DNA of 36,018 bases from Saprospirales bacterium (GTDB lineage: Bacteria; Bacteroidota; Bacteroidia; Chitinophagales; CAMDFR01), in the NCBI GenBank assembly GCA_947464015.1, contig CANHVE010000005.1, positions 1 through 36,018 of the forward strand. The letters run 5' to 3'. A model generated the notes under the pieces. That model was given only the letters and a program-made list of their open reading frames with translations. It was not told the origin of the DNA and ran no database searches. Both the position numbers and the translations under genes were made by a program. Shown here one piece after another: positions 1 through 10,924 of the stretch (positions are counted from its first letter, which is position 1; the number at the start of each line of letters is the position of its first letter).

Positions 1-500
1 GGTCCATTTTGATTGTATTGATTATCGATATACTGATCGTCATACGTTGATTTATTCCAATCTATACTTCTATAACCACCACCACCAATAATAGCAAAAG
101 ATAATGTACTAGTAGCATATTTATTCAATTGAATATGATATGCTAAAGCTAATTCTAATTTATGCGTTGCAAAATTGATATCACCACTTACATCAGTAAA
201 ATAATTTAATCCGAATCCAAAAAAGTTTTTATACCTATAACCTCTACTAATACTCATATCAAACGACACATTCGCTGTTTTATAAACGAAAGGAAAATTA
301 GATGAATTCGCATATTGAAATTTAGTATTCGCATTTAATCTAAATCTACAAGTATTTAAACCTGCTAGAGCTGGATTTAAATTCAAAGGTGATGCATTAT
401 ATTGCGTTAAATGTATATCTGGCCCACCTTGTGCAAATCCTACTTTTTGTGCAGATAAGAAGATAAGTATGCTCAGTATTATTTTAAAATTATTTTTCAT
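1..500 (-). CDS. PorP/SprF family type IX secretion system membrane protein (C-terminal part beyond window edge)
   Basis: Reverse-strand translation from ATG at 500: MKNNFKIILSILIFLSAQKVGFAQGGPDIHLTQYNASPLNLNPALAGLNTCRFRLNANTKFQYANSSNFPFVYKTANVSFDMSISRGYRYKNFFGFGLNYF...; signal peptide plus the PorP/SprF N-terminal pattern (HxxQYxxSPLxLNPAxAG). Not in the ORF track because it is truncated. Confidence 0.88.
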   Translation of the reverse strand, partial: MKNNFKIILSILIFLSAQKVGFAQGGPDIHLTQYNASPLNLNPALAGLNTCRFRLNANTKFQYANSSNFPFVYKTANVSFDMSISRGYRYKNFFGFGLNYFTDVSGDINFATHKLELALAYHIQLNKYATSTLSFAIIGGGGYRSIDWNKSTYDDQYIDNQYNQNG

Positions 501-516
501 TTTATTGAATATCATT

Positions 517-3500
517 TTATCTGATTAAAGTTACATTTCCTGAGAAGCTAATTTTATCATCATTGGTACAAGTAGCCTCAATATAAAATACATATACACC
601 AGGATTCAAATCTTTAGTACCGTTTTTATCCATCCCTAACCAACCAACATTCTTATCATTCGCTTTAATATTAGTTCGTTCATGTACTAAATTACCCCAT
701 CTATCAAATATTCTAAACACCATAATGTCTTTCACTCCATATCCTCTAGGGTAGAAGATATCATTTTGTCCGTCACCATTTGGAGTAAAGGTATTTGGCA
801 TATAGAATATCTCTTTAGGACATTGATCATAAACGGTTACTGTTACAGTATCAGATGTATTACAATAAGCGTCTAATAAGCTGTAATAAACAGTAGCAAT
901 ATAAGTGGTTGTAACAGGTGGTTCAGATATTGGATCAATACAATCATCACATGTTATAGTTGCATTAGGTGTCCATCTAATACTATCAATCGAACCTGCA
1001 GGGAATGCCGTTAATTGAGAAACAGAACCTAGAATAATTACAGCAGGATCTGCTGTAGTTTCTAAAGGCATTGCTGGTAATACTTGAACAGTAATTTGTT
1101 GCGTAGTTGGAGGACAGGCTCTATAAGGTCCATAACCATTAACAGTATAATTAAGTGAAGTGTTTGGAGTAGAAACTACATAAGCTGTATCATCTCTATC
1201 TAAGTATAATGGAGGTACCCATTCATATATAACTGCACCTTCCCCATGTAAAATCACTGAATTTCCTTGACAAACAGAGGTATCTGAATAAGCAGACACA
1301 TTACTTTGCCAATCTACTAATACCGTTTGTATGGCTGTATCTCTACATCCATTATCATCCTGAATCATTAAAATAACTTGATAAGAACCAGAATCTGCAT
1401 AAGTATGAGTTGGATTTTGAATAACATCTCCACTAAAATCTCCAAAGCTCCAGTTCCAATCATTGATAATTCCTGATCCTGCAACTGATAAGTCGGTAAA
1501 TACCATTGGAGTATTTTCACAAGTTGTATCCCAACTAAAATTAGCTACTGGAGGTTGATTGATTCGTACCATGATACTTGCAGTATCTTGACATCCTCCT
1601 GAATCAACAACTGTTAACGTAACTCTATATACTCCAGCAGTTGTATAAGTATGACAAATACTAGGACTAGTATAATCTGTCAATAAATCTCCATTGATAT
1701 CCCAAGCCCATGAACGGATTGGAGTTGTAACAAATGTTGAGAAATCCGTAAAACAGATTGGAATGCCTAAACATACTTCTATATCTGGGCTATATGTAAA
1801 TCGTGCATCTGGAATAACAGCTGGCGTTACTGGTTTAATAATGGAATCAATACAACCTCTAATATCCGTTACTACAAACAACACGTTATGTGTACTCGAA
1901 TCAGAATATGAGTGTGAAGGACTAGAGATTGTAGATGTTACTCCCCCATCATCAAAATTCCAGAAGTAGCCATTAATTGCTCCTCCCGAGCCTGCTAATG
2001 ATGTATTAGAGAAGTTTACAGGTAAAGTACCACAACCTCCACCATACGTAAAGTTAGCCGTTGGTAATGTGAAGGTATTGACTACAAAAGTAGTATCATC
2101 TTTACAACCAAAAGCATCTGTTACATATAAAGTAACAGGATGTAATCCACCTGTAGGATATAAATAACTAGTAGAGGATCCAGTAGCAGAATCGGAAGCA
2201 GTTAAATCCCAATTATAAGAAACTATTGGGAATGTAAATGCAGTTGAAACGGAAGTCAAATGATTTGAATCGCCCAAACATACTGAATCAGCTACAAATC
2301 TTGCAATTGGATTAGCAAATACATATACTGTTCTGCTTGTATCATCTGTACAGCCAAATGAAGAAGTGACTCTTAAATTAACGGTACGTGAACCAGCAGT
2401 TGAGTATAAATAACTTGGATTTTGTAAAGTAGATGTTGGAGGTGAACTAAAGTTCCATGACCAAGATGCTACTGTACCAGAGAATGGTACGCTTAAATCG
2501 ACAAAATGCATACTATCTCCTAAACAAACTGAATCCATTCTGAAATTAGCTAAAATAGGTGCTTGTACAATTACAGATATTACTGTATCATCTACACAAC
2601 CATATCTTGAATAAGTTGTTAAGCGAACATTATAGGTACCTGGTGTAAAATAAGCGAATCTTGGATTTCTTATATTAGATGTATCAGTTGTTATAGTGAT
2701 ATCTCCAAAATCCCAATGCCATCTATTGATAGAACCCACCGCATTAGTTGATAAATCAGTAAATGAAATGGTATCTCCTGGGCATAAAGTATCTCCTCTA
2801 AATATTGCTATTGGTAAAGGAACGATAGTAGCTGTTCTAAAGGTATCATCCGAACAACCATTTGAATCTGTTACCACTAATCTAGTTGAATAATTGATTG
2901 GTGCAACACTTGGGAATGTATACGTAGGGTTTCTGAGTATAGATGTATCTGTTGTAGATGGGTCACCAAAATTCCATTGCCAGTTTCTAATTCCTCTTGT
3001 AGAAGTAGACAAATCTGTAAAAGCTACTCCACTATAAATACAAGTTGTATCTACTCTGAAGTTTGCAGTTGGTCTACCTAATACTGTAATTGGTATAATT
3101 GTATCTTTACTACAACCTTGATTTCTAACAGTGAGACGAACATTATAAGTTCCTACAGCTGAAAACACCCAACTTGGATTTTGAAGGTTAGAAGTATCTA
3201 ATGGACCAGTTTCACCAAAACTCCATGCCCATTCGATAATACTTCCAGCACTTGTACTTGATAAATCTGTAAATCTAGTTGTATCTCGAACACAAGCTGT
3301 TGTTGCGCTGAAATTACTTCTTGGAGATTGTAATAATGGTACTAGAATAGTTGTATCATCGGTACATCCAAAACTATTAGTTGTAACTAATCTAACTGAA
3401 AATGAAGTAATACTTGTAAATACGTGCGTTGGATTGGCTAATGTAGAAGTATTCGCAACCCCAGAAGGTACATCTCCAAAATTCCAAGAGTAGCCTGTTA

Positions 3501-6500
3501 ATGTTCCTACGTTAGTAGTACTTGTATTTGTAAAGGTAGTATTAGCACCTAGACAAACAGTATCATTTCTAAAACTAGTAAATACTCTAGAAACTGAAAT
3601 TATAACAGTATCAACATCTGTACAACCAGCACTATCAGTAGCTGTTAAAATATAGGTTGTAGTAGAATCTGGTGTACATAATGGATTACTAATATTAGTA
3701 GCACTTAAGAATGTAGAAGGGCTCCAAGAGTAGGTACGACCTCCACTTCCATTTAATCTGGTGCTTGAACCAAAACATATGGTTGTATCTCTTCCCGCAT
3801 TTGCAATTGGATCTGCAAGTACCACAATAGACTTACTTATTGAATCAGTACATCCTAATGAATCAGTTACGGTTAATAATACATTAAATGTTCCAGCAGT
3901 TGTAAAATCAAAAGTAGGGTTCTGTAAAGAAGACGTGGATGCTAATGGTCTAAATTGCCAGTTCCATCTCGTAATTTGTGTATCTCCTCGAACACTTAAA
4001 TCTGTAAATGATACTAAAGGATCGCTTACACATTGTAAAGAATCGCTACGTGAGAAATTAGCTCTAGGTTTTGTTGGAATTCGTAATATAAATACACTTG
4101 AATCACCACAACCACCAATAGGATTGTTTACATATAATCGTACTCGATAATTTCCAGGTCCATTATATCTATGACAAGGATTAGAAATGGCAGCATGTGC
4201 TGAACCATCACCAAAATCCCAATCGAAGATCGTTGGACGAATTCGACGTACTAAATACATTGAACTATCGTAGAAACAAATAGTGGCTGTATCACACATA
4301 TTTAATCTAGTAAATCCGAATTTCACAGCTAAGGTATCTACAGTTACTGATAAGCCAGGACTATAAGGGATATTACATCCAGTAGTATCAGCTAATAATA
4401 ATTGAGGGTAAAAAATTCCTGTATCACCATACACATAATTAATTGTGTCAAATACTAATGAATCTAGAGGTATGGTAGATGGATGTGTTAATGAAATTAA
4501 ATTATCTCCAGTCAAATAGAATATCTGAGAAGCATTTCTACTTTGTATAATTGTTCTAATAGAGTTGTTTACACATACAAGATTAGGTGCAAAAGAGAAT
4601 GAACCACTAGGACCTTTGATGATAATATAATTTGGACGAAGTAATGTATCGTAACAACCATCGCATGATTGAACTATTAAAGTAATATCGTAATGTCCAG
4701 GTTGAGCATAAATATGAGATGGATTCTGTAAAGTTGAGCCAGTTCCATCTCCAAAATCCCAATTCCATGAACAAATATTGGTATAAGATGAGTCATAGAA
4801 TGTTATCAATCCTGCGTCGCACACAAAGTATGAATCAGCTACCCCAAAATTTGCAATTGGTTCGTAAATTCGAACTTGTTTACTCATAGATGAATCGCAT
4901 CCAAAAGAATCCGTCACTGTAAGCGTAATTGTATAAAGGCCAGGTACACTATAATTAACAGGAGTTGGATTTTGTAAGGTAGATGTCGATGGAACTCCAC
5001 CAGGGAATGTCCAACTATAGGAAGGCCTTGTACCTGTTGCAAATGAAGTAATAGTTAACGGGCCATTATTTACACAATGAAGCGTATCTACGTTAAAATT
5101 AGCAATCGGATTAAATACAGATACTCTTATTACATTGGATACCGCCGAACATTTATTATCAAAAACAGTGGCTACCACGTTATATACCCCTGCATTTGTA
5201 TAGGTATAACATGGCTGGCTTAAATTAGAAGTATCGGCTGTAGTGGTAGGGTCACCAAAATCCCAATGTACATATTTTGTACCAGCACAAATCAATCTAC
5301 TTGCAGTATCTGAAAAACATGCCGTTAGTGGTGCACAACCTACAGTATCTCTAGCATTAATCTTAGCAGTAACGCTTCTAATATTGATAAAGTTGGGTTT
5401 TGTTACTGTATCTCTACAACCATCTGCAGCTATATTAATCATTCTGACCGTATCTAAACAAGTTCTTGTGTAGGTTCTATTTTGGGCTGGGACTGAAAAA
5501 CTACCCCAAACACCCATCGTATAAAATCTAGTACTTGATGGGCCTGAACGAATGCTAGACGAAATATTTGTAAATCGTATAAGACTACCTAAACAAGTAT
5601 CTACTGAACTAGCTGTAAAATCTATTACTGGCCTTCTTATACAAATATTCCTAGTAACATCATGATCACATCCCGTGACCCTACTCCAAACATGCAAATT
5701 CACACTATAACATCCTGTATCGGGAAATATGAAACTTGGATTGGGCTGATTGGAAGTATCAGTAGTGGAACTTAGTACCCCAAAATCCCAAAAGACACTA
5801 TCGCCTGCCAACATATTTATACCTTCAGATGTACCTATAAAAAATCGTTGAAACCTATTCCCACAAAATGTAGAATCTCTAAAACTAGCAATGGGATATA
5901 AGATGACAACCGTATCAGATGTTATCAAAGGGGAAGCACAACCTCTTACATAGGCATACATAGAAGGATAAAATATCCCTGTATCCGTGTATAAATGTAA
6001 TACCGTATCATCAGTAAAAGTTCTAAATGGTCCATCACCAAAAGCATATCTAGTTGAATCAAGTAATAATGGAGGAGAAACAACAAACATTACCATTGAA
6101 TCACCGAAGCACATAGTATCTGGAATTGCCGTGAATGTAACACGAGGAGTATCAGCAACACAAATAATTGAATCCGTTATTAATGTATCTCTACAACCTA
6201 AACGGGTAGTAGTAATCAATTGAATAGGATAACATCCTGGAGTACTAAATGTCATTACTGGATCTCTTAAAGTAGAAGTACCAGCAGTACCAAAAGTCCA
6301 AGCTCGGGTTAATACAGAGTCGCATGAATTGACTGTAGTAATATCGTTAAATGGCACTGTCAATGGAATACAACCACTTCTAACTGCTCCAATAATAATA
6401 TTATTTGTATAATCAGAGATTCTAATTTGACCAGGAGCTGTATAGGTTACAGAGCATCCTCTTGAATCTGTTATAGTAAGTGTAGCAAAATTAAATGCTC

Positions 6501-7824
6501 CGAAATTGTTATAATAGACGGTATGTGGCCCAACCCCTGTTCTGGTGGTTGGTGCAGCTGCTCCTGGGAAATTCCATGAATAGGTACAAGGACCAGATGG
6601 ACAAGTTAAACCAGTAGCGGTATATGTTATGGTATCTGAAGGTCTACATCTTTCATGACAAGTACCTGTATACGAATATGAACCGGTAGGTAATGGGAAA
6701 ACAGTGATCGTGAATGTTCGAGTTCGAGTAGCGGTACATCCACCTGGAAGAGTTTGTGTTACAGTAACCGTATAAGTAGTTGTAGCAGTAATTGTAGTTG
6801 TAAAATCATAAGCACTACCCGAAGATGGAGATGCCCCACCACCCGGAGTAATAGTCCAACTATATGAACCTACTTCAGGAGTTGTTGGTCTAAACGTTAC
6901 AACGGTATTTCCACATAAGGTTGAAGTTGTAACTAATGTAAAATCGATGGTTGGTGTAGTAGAAACGATTACATAAGAAGGGACTGTGATACTATCTCTA
7001 CAACCTGCTGCATTGATTGCTACTAAAGTGATATCATATGTTCCTGAAGGAAATGAGAATGTAGGGTTGGCAGCTGTTGAAAATACAGTTAAAGGACCAG
7101 CAGTTGGTGCTGTACGCTGATATCGCCATATATAACTTGTTGCTCCAACTGAAGTATTGGTAAAACCTACAGACAATGAGGTACCACAACCCACAGAAGG
7201 CCCACTCGTAAAGCTGGCCGTTGGTGTTGGCATATAATGAATTGTATCAGTAAGTGCAACCGTAGTAGCACAACCACAAGAGTTGGCAACCCGCACAGTC
7301 ATTGAATAATCTCCAAATGTAGTATAGTGAAAGCATTGACGAGACGCCGACGTTAATGAAACCAATCCTTCCGTAGAGCCTGGTGCGTCATATATTACTG
7401 AAGTAATTGTACAGCCAGCACCTGGATTTGATAAGTTATTGATACAAACTAATCCAGTACAGTTAGATGCCGAATCTATATCTAAACTGATAATTGGATT
7501 AGCAAAAATTTGGACACAAGGACTTGCCCTAAAAGTATCTCTCTCCCCTAAGGTGTTTGTAACCACTAATATTGGACAGAATACTCCTACTCCGTATAAG
7601 TGTGTTGCAAAAACTGAAGTAGAAAGTCCATCGCCATAAAATAAAGTGGACGAGGTAAATGGGGCAGAACTGGTTGAAGTATTTGTAAAACTTACTAGTG
7701 AGGCTCCACATCTGCTTGAGGATAGATAACTATAGGTAAATCCAGCATTAATAGTTGCATACATACTCCAACTTAAGAGCATGAAGACGACTAAAGATAT
7801 TAGTCTTTGGTACATTTGTTTCAT
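517..7824 (-). CDS. Giant secreted PKD-repeat protein with T9SS type B (gliding-motility-associated) C-terminal sorting domain
   Basis: 2435 aa; N-terminal signal-like MKQMYQRLISLVVFMLLSWSMYATINA; many repeats of the PKD type (WxFGDG..ST.QNPxHxYxxxGxYxVxLxVTDxxGC); C-terminus MPNTFTPNGDGQNDIFYPRGYGVKDIMVFRIFDRWGNLVHERT...GVYVFYIEATCTNDDKISFSGNVTLIR. Confidence 0.95.
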   Translation of the reverse strand: MKQMYQRLISLVVFMLLSWSMYATINAGFTYSYLSSSRCGASLVSFTNTSTSSAPFTSSTLFYGDGLSTSVFATHLYGVGVFCPILVVTNTLGERDTFRASPCVQIFANPIISLDIDSASNCTGLVCINNLSNPGAGCTITSVIYDAPGSTEGLVSLTSASRQCFHYTTFGDYSMTVRVANSCGCATTVALTDTIHYMPTPTASFTSGPSVGCGTSLSVGFTNTSVGATSYIWRYQRTAPTAGPLTVFSTAANPTFSFPSGTYDITLVAINAAGCRDSITVPSYVIVSTTPTIDFTLVTTSTLCGNTVVTFRPTTPEVGSYSWTITPGGGASPSSGSAYDFTTTITATTTYTVTVTQTLPGGCTATRTRTFTITVFPLPTGSYSYTGTCHERCRPSDTITYTATGLTCPSGPCTYSWNFPGAAAPTTRTGVGPHTVYYNNFGAFNFATLTITDSRGCSVTYTAPGQIRISDYTNNIIIGAVRSGCIPLTVPFNDITTVNSCDSVLTRAWTFGTAGTSTLRDPVMTFSTPGCYPIQLITTTRLGCRDTLITDSIICVADTPRVTFTAIPDTMCFGDSMVMFVVSPPLLLDSTRYAFGDGPFRTFTDDTVLHLYTDTGIFYPSMYAYVRGCASPLITSDTVVILYPIASFRDSTFCGNRFQRFFIGTSEGINMLAGDSVFWDFGVLSSTTDTSNQPNPSFIFPDTGCYSVNLHVWSRVTGCDHDVTRNICIRRPVIDFTASSVDTCLGSLIRFTNISSSIRSGPSSTRFYTMGVWGSFSVPAQNRTYTRTCLDTVRMINIAADGCRDTVTKPNFINIRSVTAKINARDTVGCAPLTACFSDTASRLICAGTKYVHWDFGDPTTTADTSNLSQPCYTYTNAGVYNVVATVFDNKCSAVSNVIRVSVFNPIANFNVDTLHCVNNGPLTITSFATGTRPSYSWTFPGGVPSTSTLQNPTPVNYSVPGLYTITLTVTDSFGCDSSMSKQVRIYEPIANFGVADSYFVCDAGLITFYDSSYTNICSWNWDFGDGTGSTLQNPSHIYAQPGHYDITLIVQSCDGCYDTLLRPNYIIIKGPSGSFSFAPNLVCVNNSIRTIIQSRNASQIFYLTGDNLISLTHPSTIPLDSLVFDTINYVYGDTGIFYPQLLLADTTGCNIPYSPGLSVTVDTLAVKFGFTRLNMCDTATICFYDSSMYLVRRIRPTIFDWDFGDGSAHAAISNPCHRYNGPGNYRVRLYVNNPIGGCGDSSVFILRIPTKPRANFSRSDSLQCVSDPLVSFTDLSVRGDTQITRWNWQFRPLASTSSLQNPTFDFTTAGTFNVLLTVTDSLGCTDSISKSIVVLADPIANAGRDTTICFGSSTRLNGSGGRTYSWSPSTFLSATNISNPLCTPDSTTTYILTATDSAGCTDVDTVIISVSRVFTSFRNDTVCLGANTTFTNTSTTNVGTLTGYSWNFGDVPSGVANTSTLANPTHVFTSITSFSVRLVTTNSFGCTDDTTILVPLLQSPRSNFSATTACVRDTTRFTDLSSTSAGSIIEWAWSFGETGPLDTSNLQNPSWVFSAVGTYNVRLTVRNQGCSKDTIIPITVLGRPTANFRVDTTCIYSGVAFTDLSTSTRGIRNWQWNFGDPSTTDTSILRNPTYTFPSVAPINYSTRLVVTDSNGCSDDTFRTATIVPLPIAIFRGDTLCPGDTISFTDLSTNAVGSINRWHWDFGDITITTDTSNIRNPRFAYFTPGTYNVRLTTYSRYGCVDDTVISVIVQAPILANFRMDSVCLGDSMHFVDLSVPFSGTVASWSWNFSSPPTSTLQNPSYLYSTAGSRTVNLRVTSSFGCTDDTSRTVYVFANPIARFVADSVCLGDSNHLTSVSTAFTFPIVSYNWDLTASDSATGSSTSYLYPTGGLHPVTLYVTDAFGCKDDTTFVVNTFTLPTANFTYGGGCGTLPVNFSNTSLAGSGGAINGYFWNFDDGGVTSTISSPSHSYSDSSTHNVLFVVTDIRGCIDSIIKPVTPAVIPDARFTYSPDIEVCLGIPICFTDFSTFVTTPIRSWAWDINGDLLTDYTSPSICHTYTTAGVYRVTLTVVDSGGCQDTASIMVRINQPPVANFSWDTTCENTPMVFTDLSVAGSGIINDWNWSFGDFSGDVIQNPTHTYADSGSYQVILMIQDDNGCRDTAIQTVLVDWQSNVSAYSDTSVCQGNSVILHGEGAVIYEWVPPLYLDRDDTAYVVSTPNTSLNYTVNGYGPYRACPPTTQQITVQVLPAMPLETTADPAVIILGSVSQLTAFPAGSIDSIRWTPNATITCDDCIDPISEPPVTTTYIATVYYSLLDAYCNTSDTVTVTVYDQCPKEIFYMPNTFTPNGDGQNDIFYPRGYGVKDIMVFRIFDRWGNLVHERTNIKANDKNVGWLGMDKNGTKDLNPGVYVFYIEATCTNDDKISFSGNVTLIR

Positions 7825-7978
7825 ATAATTATTGGCTTTATTAATTAAAAAACATATTAAAGATAATACAAAAATTCATATTTAAAAATTTTTAACTCGT
7901 AAAAATATAATAAAATATTGACAAATTAATAGTTACATTCTGTAAAACGAGCAAAATGTTAAAAAATTTGTAAGAATG

Positions 7979-8974
7979 TTAAAATTTAGGACAGATTAAT
8001 CCTTTCGATTTTTTTTGGCAATTAGCCGGTATAATATATTGAGCTGAAGCTTCAAATGCACCTCTACCCGAACTAGCATTTTTAAGGTCTGAAACGTTTA
8101 TATCATAGGTTAATCCAATAAGCACATTTTTGATATCTGCTCGAGCACCCACAATGAATGCATCGGTAACTGGACGAGAAAATCGCCCCCAAGCACCCAA
8201 TGCTACTGCAGTTTCACTAAATAAATCATCTCCAATAATAAACTGAACATACGTACCTACCATTCCTTGCATAGATTGGCCTTGTTTGGCAAATAAAGCA
8301 GATGGAATGAGGTTCCATTTATTACCTAATTCAACTAAAGCACCTGCACTTGCCACATATTTGATGGGCAATTTCGAATTTTTATCTTTAAAAAATGAAT
8401 TGTAAGGTTGATTGATATGCAATACAGATACCCCAGCGTACATATTAAGTCGGTCAGCCAACTGTGCATGCCAAAGCAAACCTGCTCCAACATCTATCAT
8501 AAAAAAAGAATTATTAATCGATGCCGATTCATCAATATTATCGGGATAAATAGCATTCGTTAAATTGATTCCTCTTAGATAAAAATTGCCTTGAAAACCT
8601 ACAGCTATCGAATGCTTAACTCTACTTCCAAATCCTTTTGCATAAGCAAAAGAAAGCCCCATATGAGTTGTTTTCATAGCTAAATCGCCTGCTTTATCTC
8701 CTGCAAAAACTAATCCTACACCAAAATAATCTCTACGCCATTTACATTTCATAAAATTCATATCAAATGCACCCGAATAGGTTTCATATTTCGATTTAAT
8801 TGATCCCCATTGATTTCTATAGTTGGCTCCTATTCTATACTTCCCTAACATAAAACCTGTCATAGCAGGATTCAAAGTGAGTGGAGAGCTATGAAATTGA
8901 GAAAAATGATAGTCTTGTGAGTAGCTTAAACTTAAGCTAATACATAAACCCAATATGACAATTAGTTTTTTCAT
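7979..8974 (-). CDS. PorP/SprF family type IX secretion system membrane protein
   Basis: MKKLIVILGLCISLSLSYSQDYHFSQFHSSPLTLNPAMTGFMLGKYRIGANYRNQWGSI...; PorP/SprF pattern; abuts the upstream adhesin gene. Confidence 0.92.
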   Translation of the reverse strand: MKKLIVILGLCISLSLSYSQDYHFSQFHSSPLTLNPAMTGFMLGKYRIGANYRNQWGSIKSKYETYSGAFDMNFMKCKWRRDYFGVGLVFAGDKAGDLAMKTTHMGLSFAYAKGFGSRVKHSIAVGFQGNFYLRGINLTNAIYPDNIDESASINNSFFMIDVGAGLLWHAQLADRLNMYAGVSVLHINQPYNSFFKDKNSKLPIKYVASAGALVELGNKWNLIPSALFAKQGQSMQGMVGTYVQFIIGDDLFSETAVALGAWGRFSRPVTDAFIVGARADIKNVLIGLTYDINVSDLKNASSGRGAFEASAQYIIPANCQKKSKGLICPKF

Positions 8975-10732
8975 TTATCTAATTAATGAAATATTTCCTT
9001 CTTTAATAATTCGATCTTTATTTACAAAGGTATCAATATAAATAAAGTAAGTATATACCCCTGTTTCACATAATTTATGTGTGTATTTATGCATACCGTC
9101 CCAAAATTCTTCTTTACTGTAACTATCAAATACATTATTTCCCCATCTATCATAGATATGAAGTTCTATATTTCGAATCGCTTCATTGCATTGAATTTTT
9201 AATAAATCATTTATCCCATCTGCATTGGGTGTAAAAATATTAGGTATTCGAATTTCTATAGGGATCGAATCTACTTGCACCAACACACTATCATCCAAAT
9301 AACAACCATTCTCTAAACGAATATATTCATGATAGATTGTAGTTCGCATAGGAAATACACTGGCATTGGTTTGCAAAGCCACTAAATTATAATTCGGCAA
9401 CCAATAAACTGAATCAACAAATGGATAATCTAGTAAGGCTGTTAATAATGCACTTTGTCCTTGTAGAATAGTAGTATCTCCAATCAATTCATAATAGGGT
9501 GTAAAATAATTAGCCACTTCAATATTAAGTATGGTATCACAACCAATATTATTCGAAACACTCACTGTGTATGTACCAGCTGCCAAATGATTCACAAAAT
9601 TGCTATCGATACTAGCATCGTGACTCCAAGTGAAGTGATTGGGTCTATCACGAGAAGTTACTTTTATACGAATAGCCCCATTACTAAAACCAGCACAAGT
9701 CGAATCGAGTAAAATGACTTGTGCACTGGGTCCGCCTGAATTTCCAATATTTACTTCCAAACTATCTGTACAACCTTTATTATCTAGCACATAAAAGCCA
9801 TACATTCCAGCATTTAAAGAATCTAATCGACCTGAAAAGCTAGTCCCATCTGCCAAAAAATAGGACATACTAGGAGTTCCTCCAGTGGCTGATAAAAGAA
9901 TATTCCCTACTTTTCTATAACAGGTATCATTGGTAAAACTCGCATTTAAAACCAAGGTATCTGAAGGTCCTTTCACTTCAAATCGATATACTCGATTGGT
10001 AGTTGGACATAAAGAATCTGTAATATTTACCGTATAGATTCCTTGACCTAAATTCGATATAAAGGAATCAATATCTGTACTCCCTGTCCACACAAAACGA
10101 TAAGGTCGAAGTCCACCAGTAAGTGTGATAGAGATAGAACCTGTAGTATCGTCGAAACAATTGATATCGATAATATCGGTGTCTTGCAATCTAAAATAGC
10201 CTCCCGTATCGCGCAAAATCACGGATATAGAATCGGAATTACACCCAGTTACATTATCAAATGCAACTACTTGAAACAACCCTGATGGTAGATTCACTCC
10301 TCCTGGATAATTGGTTCCGCCATTAATGGTATAAAAGGTGTAGGCTCCACTCCCACCCGTAATGGATGATAAGATAGCCCCGTTATTCGCCCCACAAGTT
10401 GGATTACGCGTACCAAATATACTGATAGAGACACTTGAGAATGTTATTGTAGCAGTATCTATTAAGGAGTCGATAAACACTCCTAAAGTATCGAAATGAG
10501 AGACGGTAACATAATAAACGCCCGGACTCAGATTCATGATGGAATCGATGCTTGCACCTGTACTCCATCTATAGGTATAAGAACCTGTAAGTACATCGGG
10601 TATGACACGAGCGGTTCCATTTAAAGTATCACAATCTGATTTTTTAATATTCATCGAAGTATGAAAAGACTGTGCATTTACTTCTATAACTAGTAATAAA
10701 ATACAATAAATAAGAAGTACACATTTTTTCAT
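8975..10732 (-). CDS. SprB-like repeat protein with T9SS type B (gliding-motility) C-terminal domain
   Basis: ORF opens at 10897, but the likely start is the internal ATG at 10732 (MKKCVLLIYCILLLVIEVNAQSF, signal peptide). Repeats of type 'ITLTGGLRPYRFVWTGSTDIDSFISNLGQGIYTVNITD'; C-terminus IPNIFTPNADGINDLLKIQ...IYDRWGNNVF...GVYTYFIYI...EGNISLIR. Confidence 0.9.
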   Translation of the reverse strand: MKKCVLLIYCILLLVIEVNAQSFHTSMNIKKSDCDTLNGTARVIPDVLTGSYTYRWSTGASIDSIMNLSPGVYYVTVSHFDTLGVFIDSLIDTATITFSSVSISIFGTRNPTCGANNGAILSSITGGSGAYTFYTINGGTNYPGGVNLPSGLFQVVAFDNVTGCNSDSISVILRDTGGYFRLQDTDIIDINCFDDTTGSISITLTGGLRPYRFVWTGSTDIDSFISNLGQGIYTVNITDSLCPTTNRVYRFEVKGPSDTLVLNASFTNDTCYRKVGNILLSATGGTPSMSYFLADGTSFSGRLDSLNAGMYGFYVLDNKGCTDSLEVNIGNSGGPSAQVILLDSTCAGFSNGAIRIKVTSRDRPNHFTWSHDASIDSNFVNHLAAGTYTVSVSNNIGCDTILNIEVANYFTPYYELIGDTTILQGQSALLTALLDYPFVDSVYWLPNYNLVALQTNASVFPMRTTIYHEYIRLENGCYLDDSVLVQVDSIPIEIRIPNIFTPNADGINDLLKIQCNEAIRNIELHIYDRWGNNVFDSYSKEEFWDGMHKYTHKLCETGVYTYFIYIDTFVNKDRIIKEGNISLIR

Positions 10733-10924
10733 TAATAACTCAAAAGGATAAAATAGTTGAAATGATGATATTAGCATCACAAAATTAGTCAAAAAGTTTA
10801 GATTCATTCTAAAAGCTTTTTTGATAACAAATAAATTATATGAAATACCCATGTTTGCCCAAACACAAAACAAATAATGATAAACTAGGTATAGCATATG
10901 ACAAAAAAAACAAATTATCGATAG

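Noticed and set aside
1694-7711. Several ORFs of 60-129 aa antisense to or overlapping the giant PKD gene (e.g. 1694-1969, 3761-4150, 5987-6223, 7529-7711)
   Set aside because: Low-complexity Ser/Thr/Val-rich translations that mirror the repetitive PKD coding sequence; no domain-like features and no room for separate genes.
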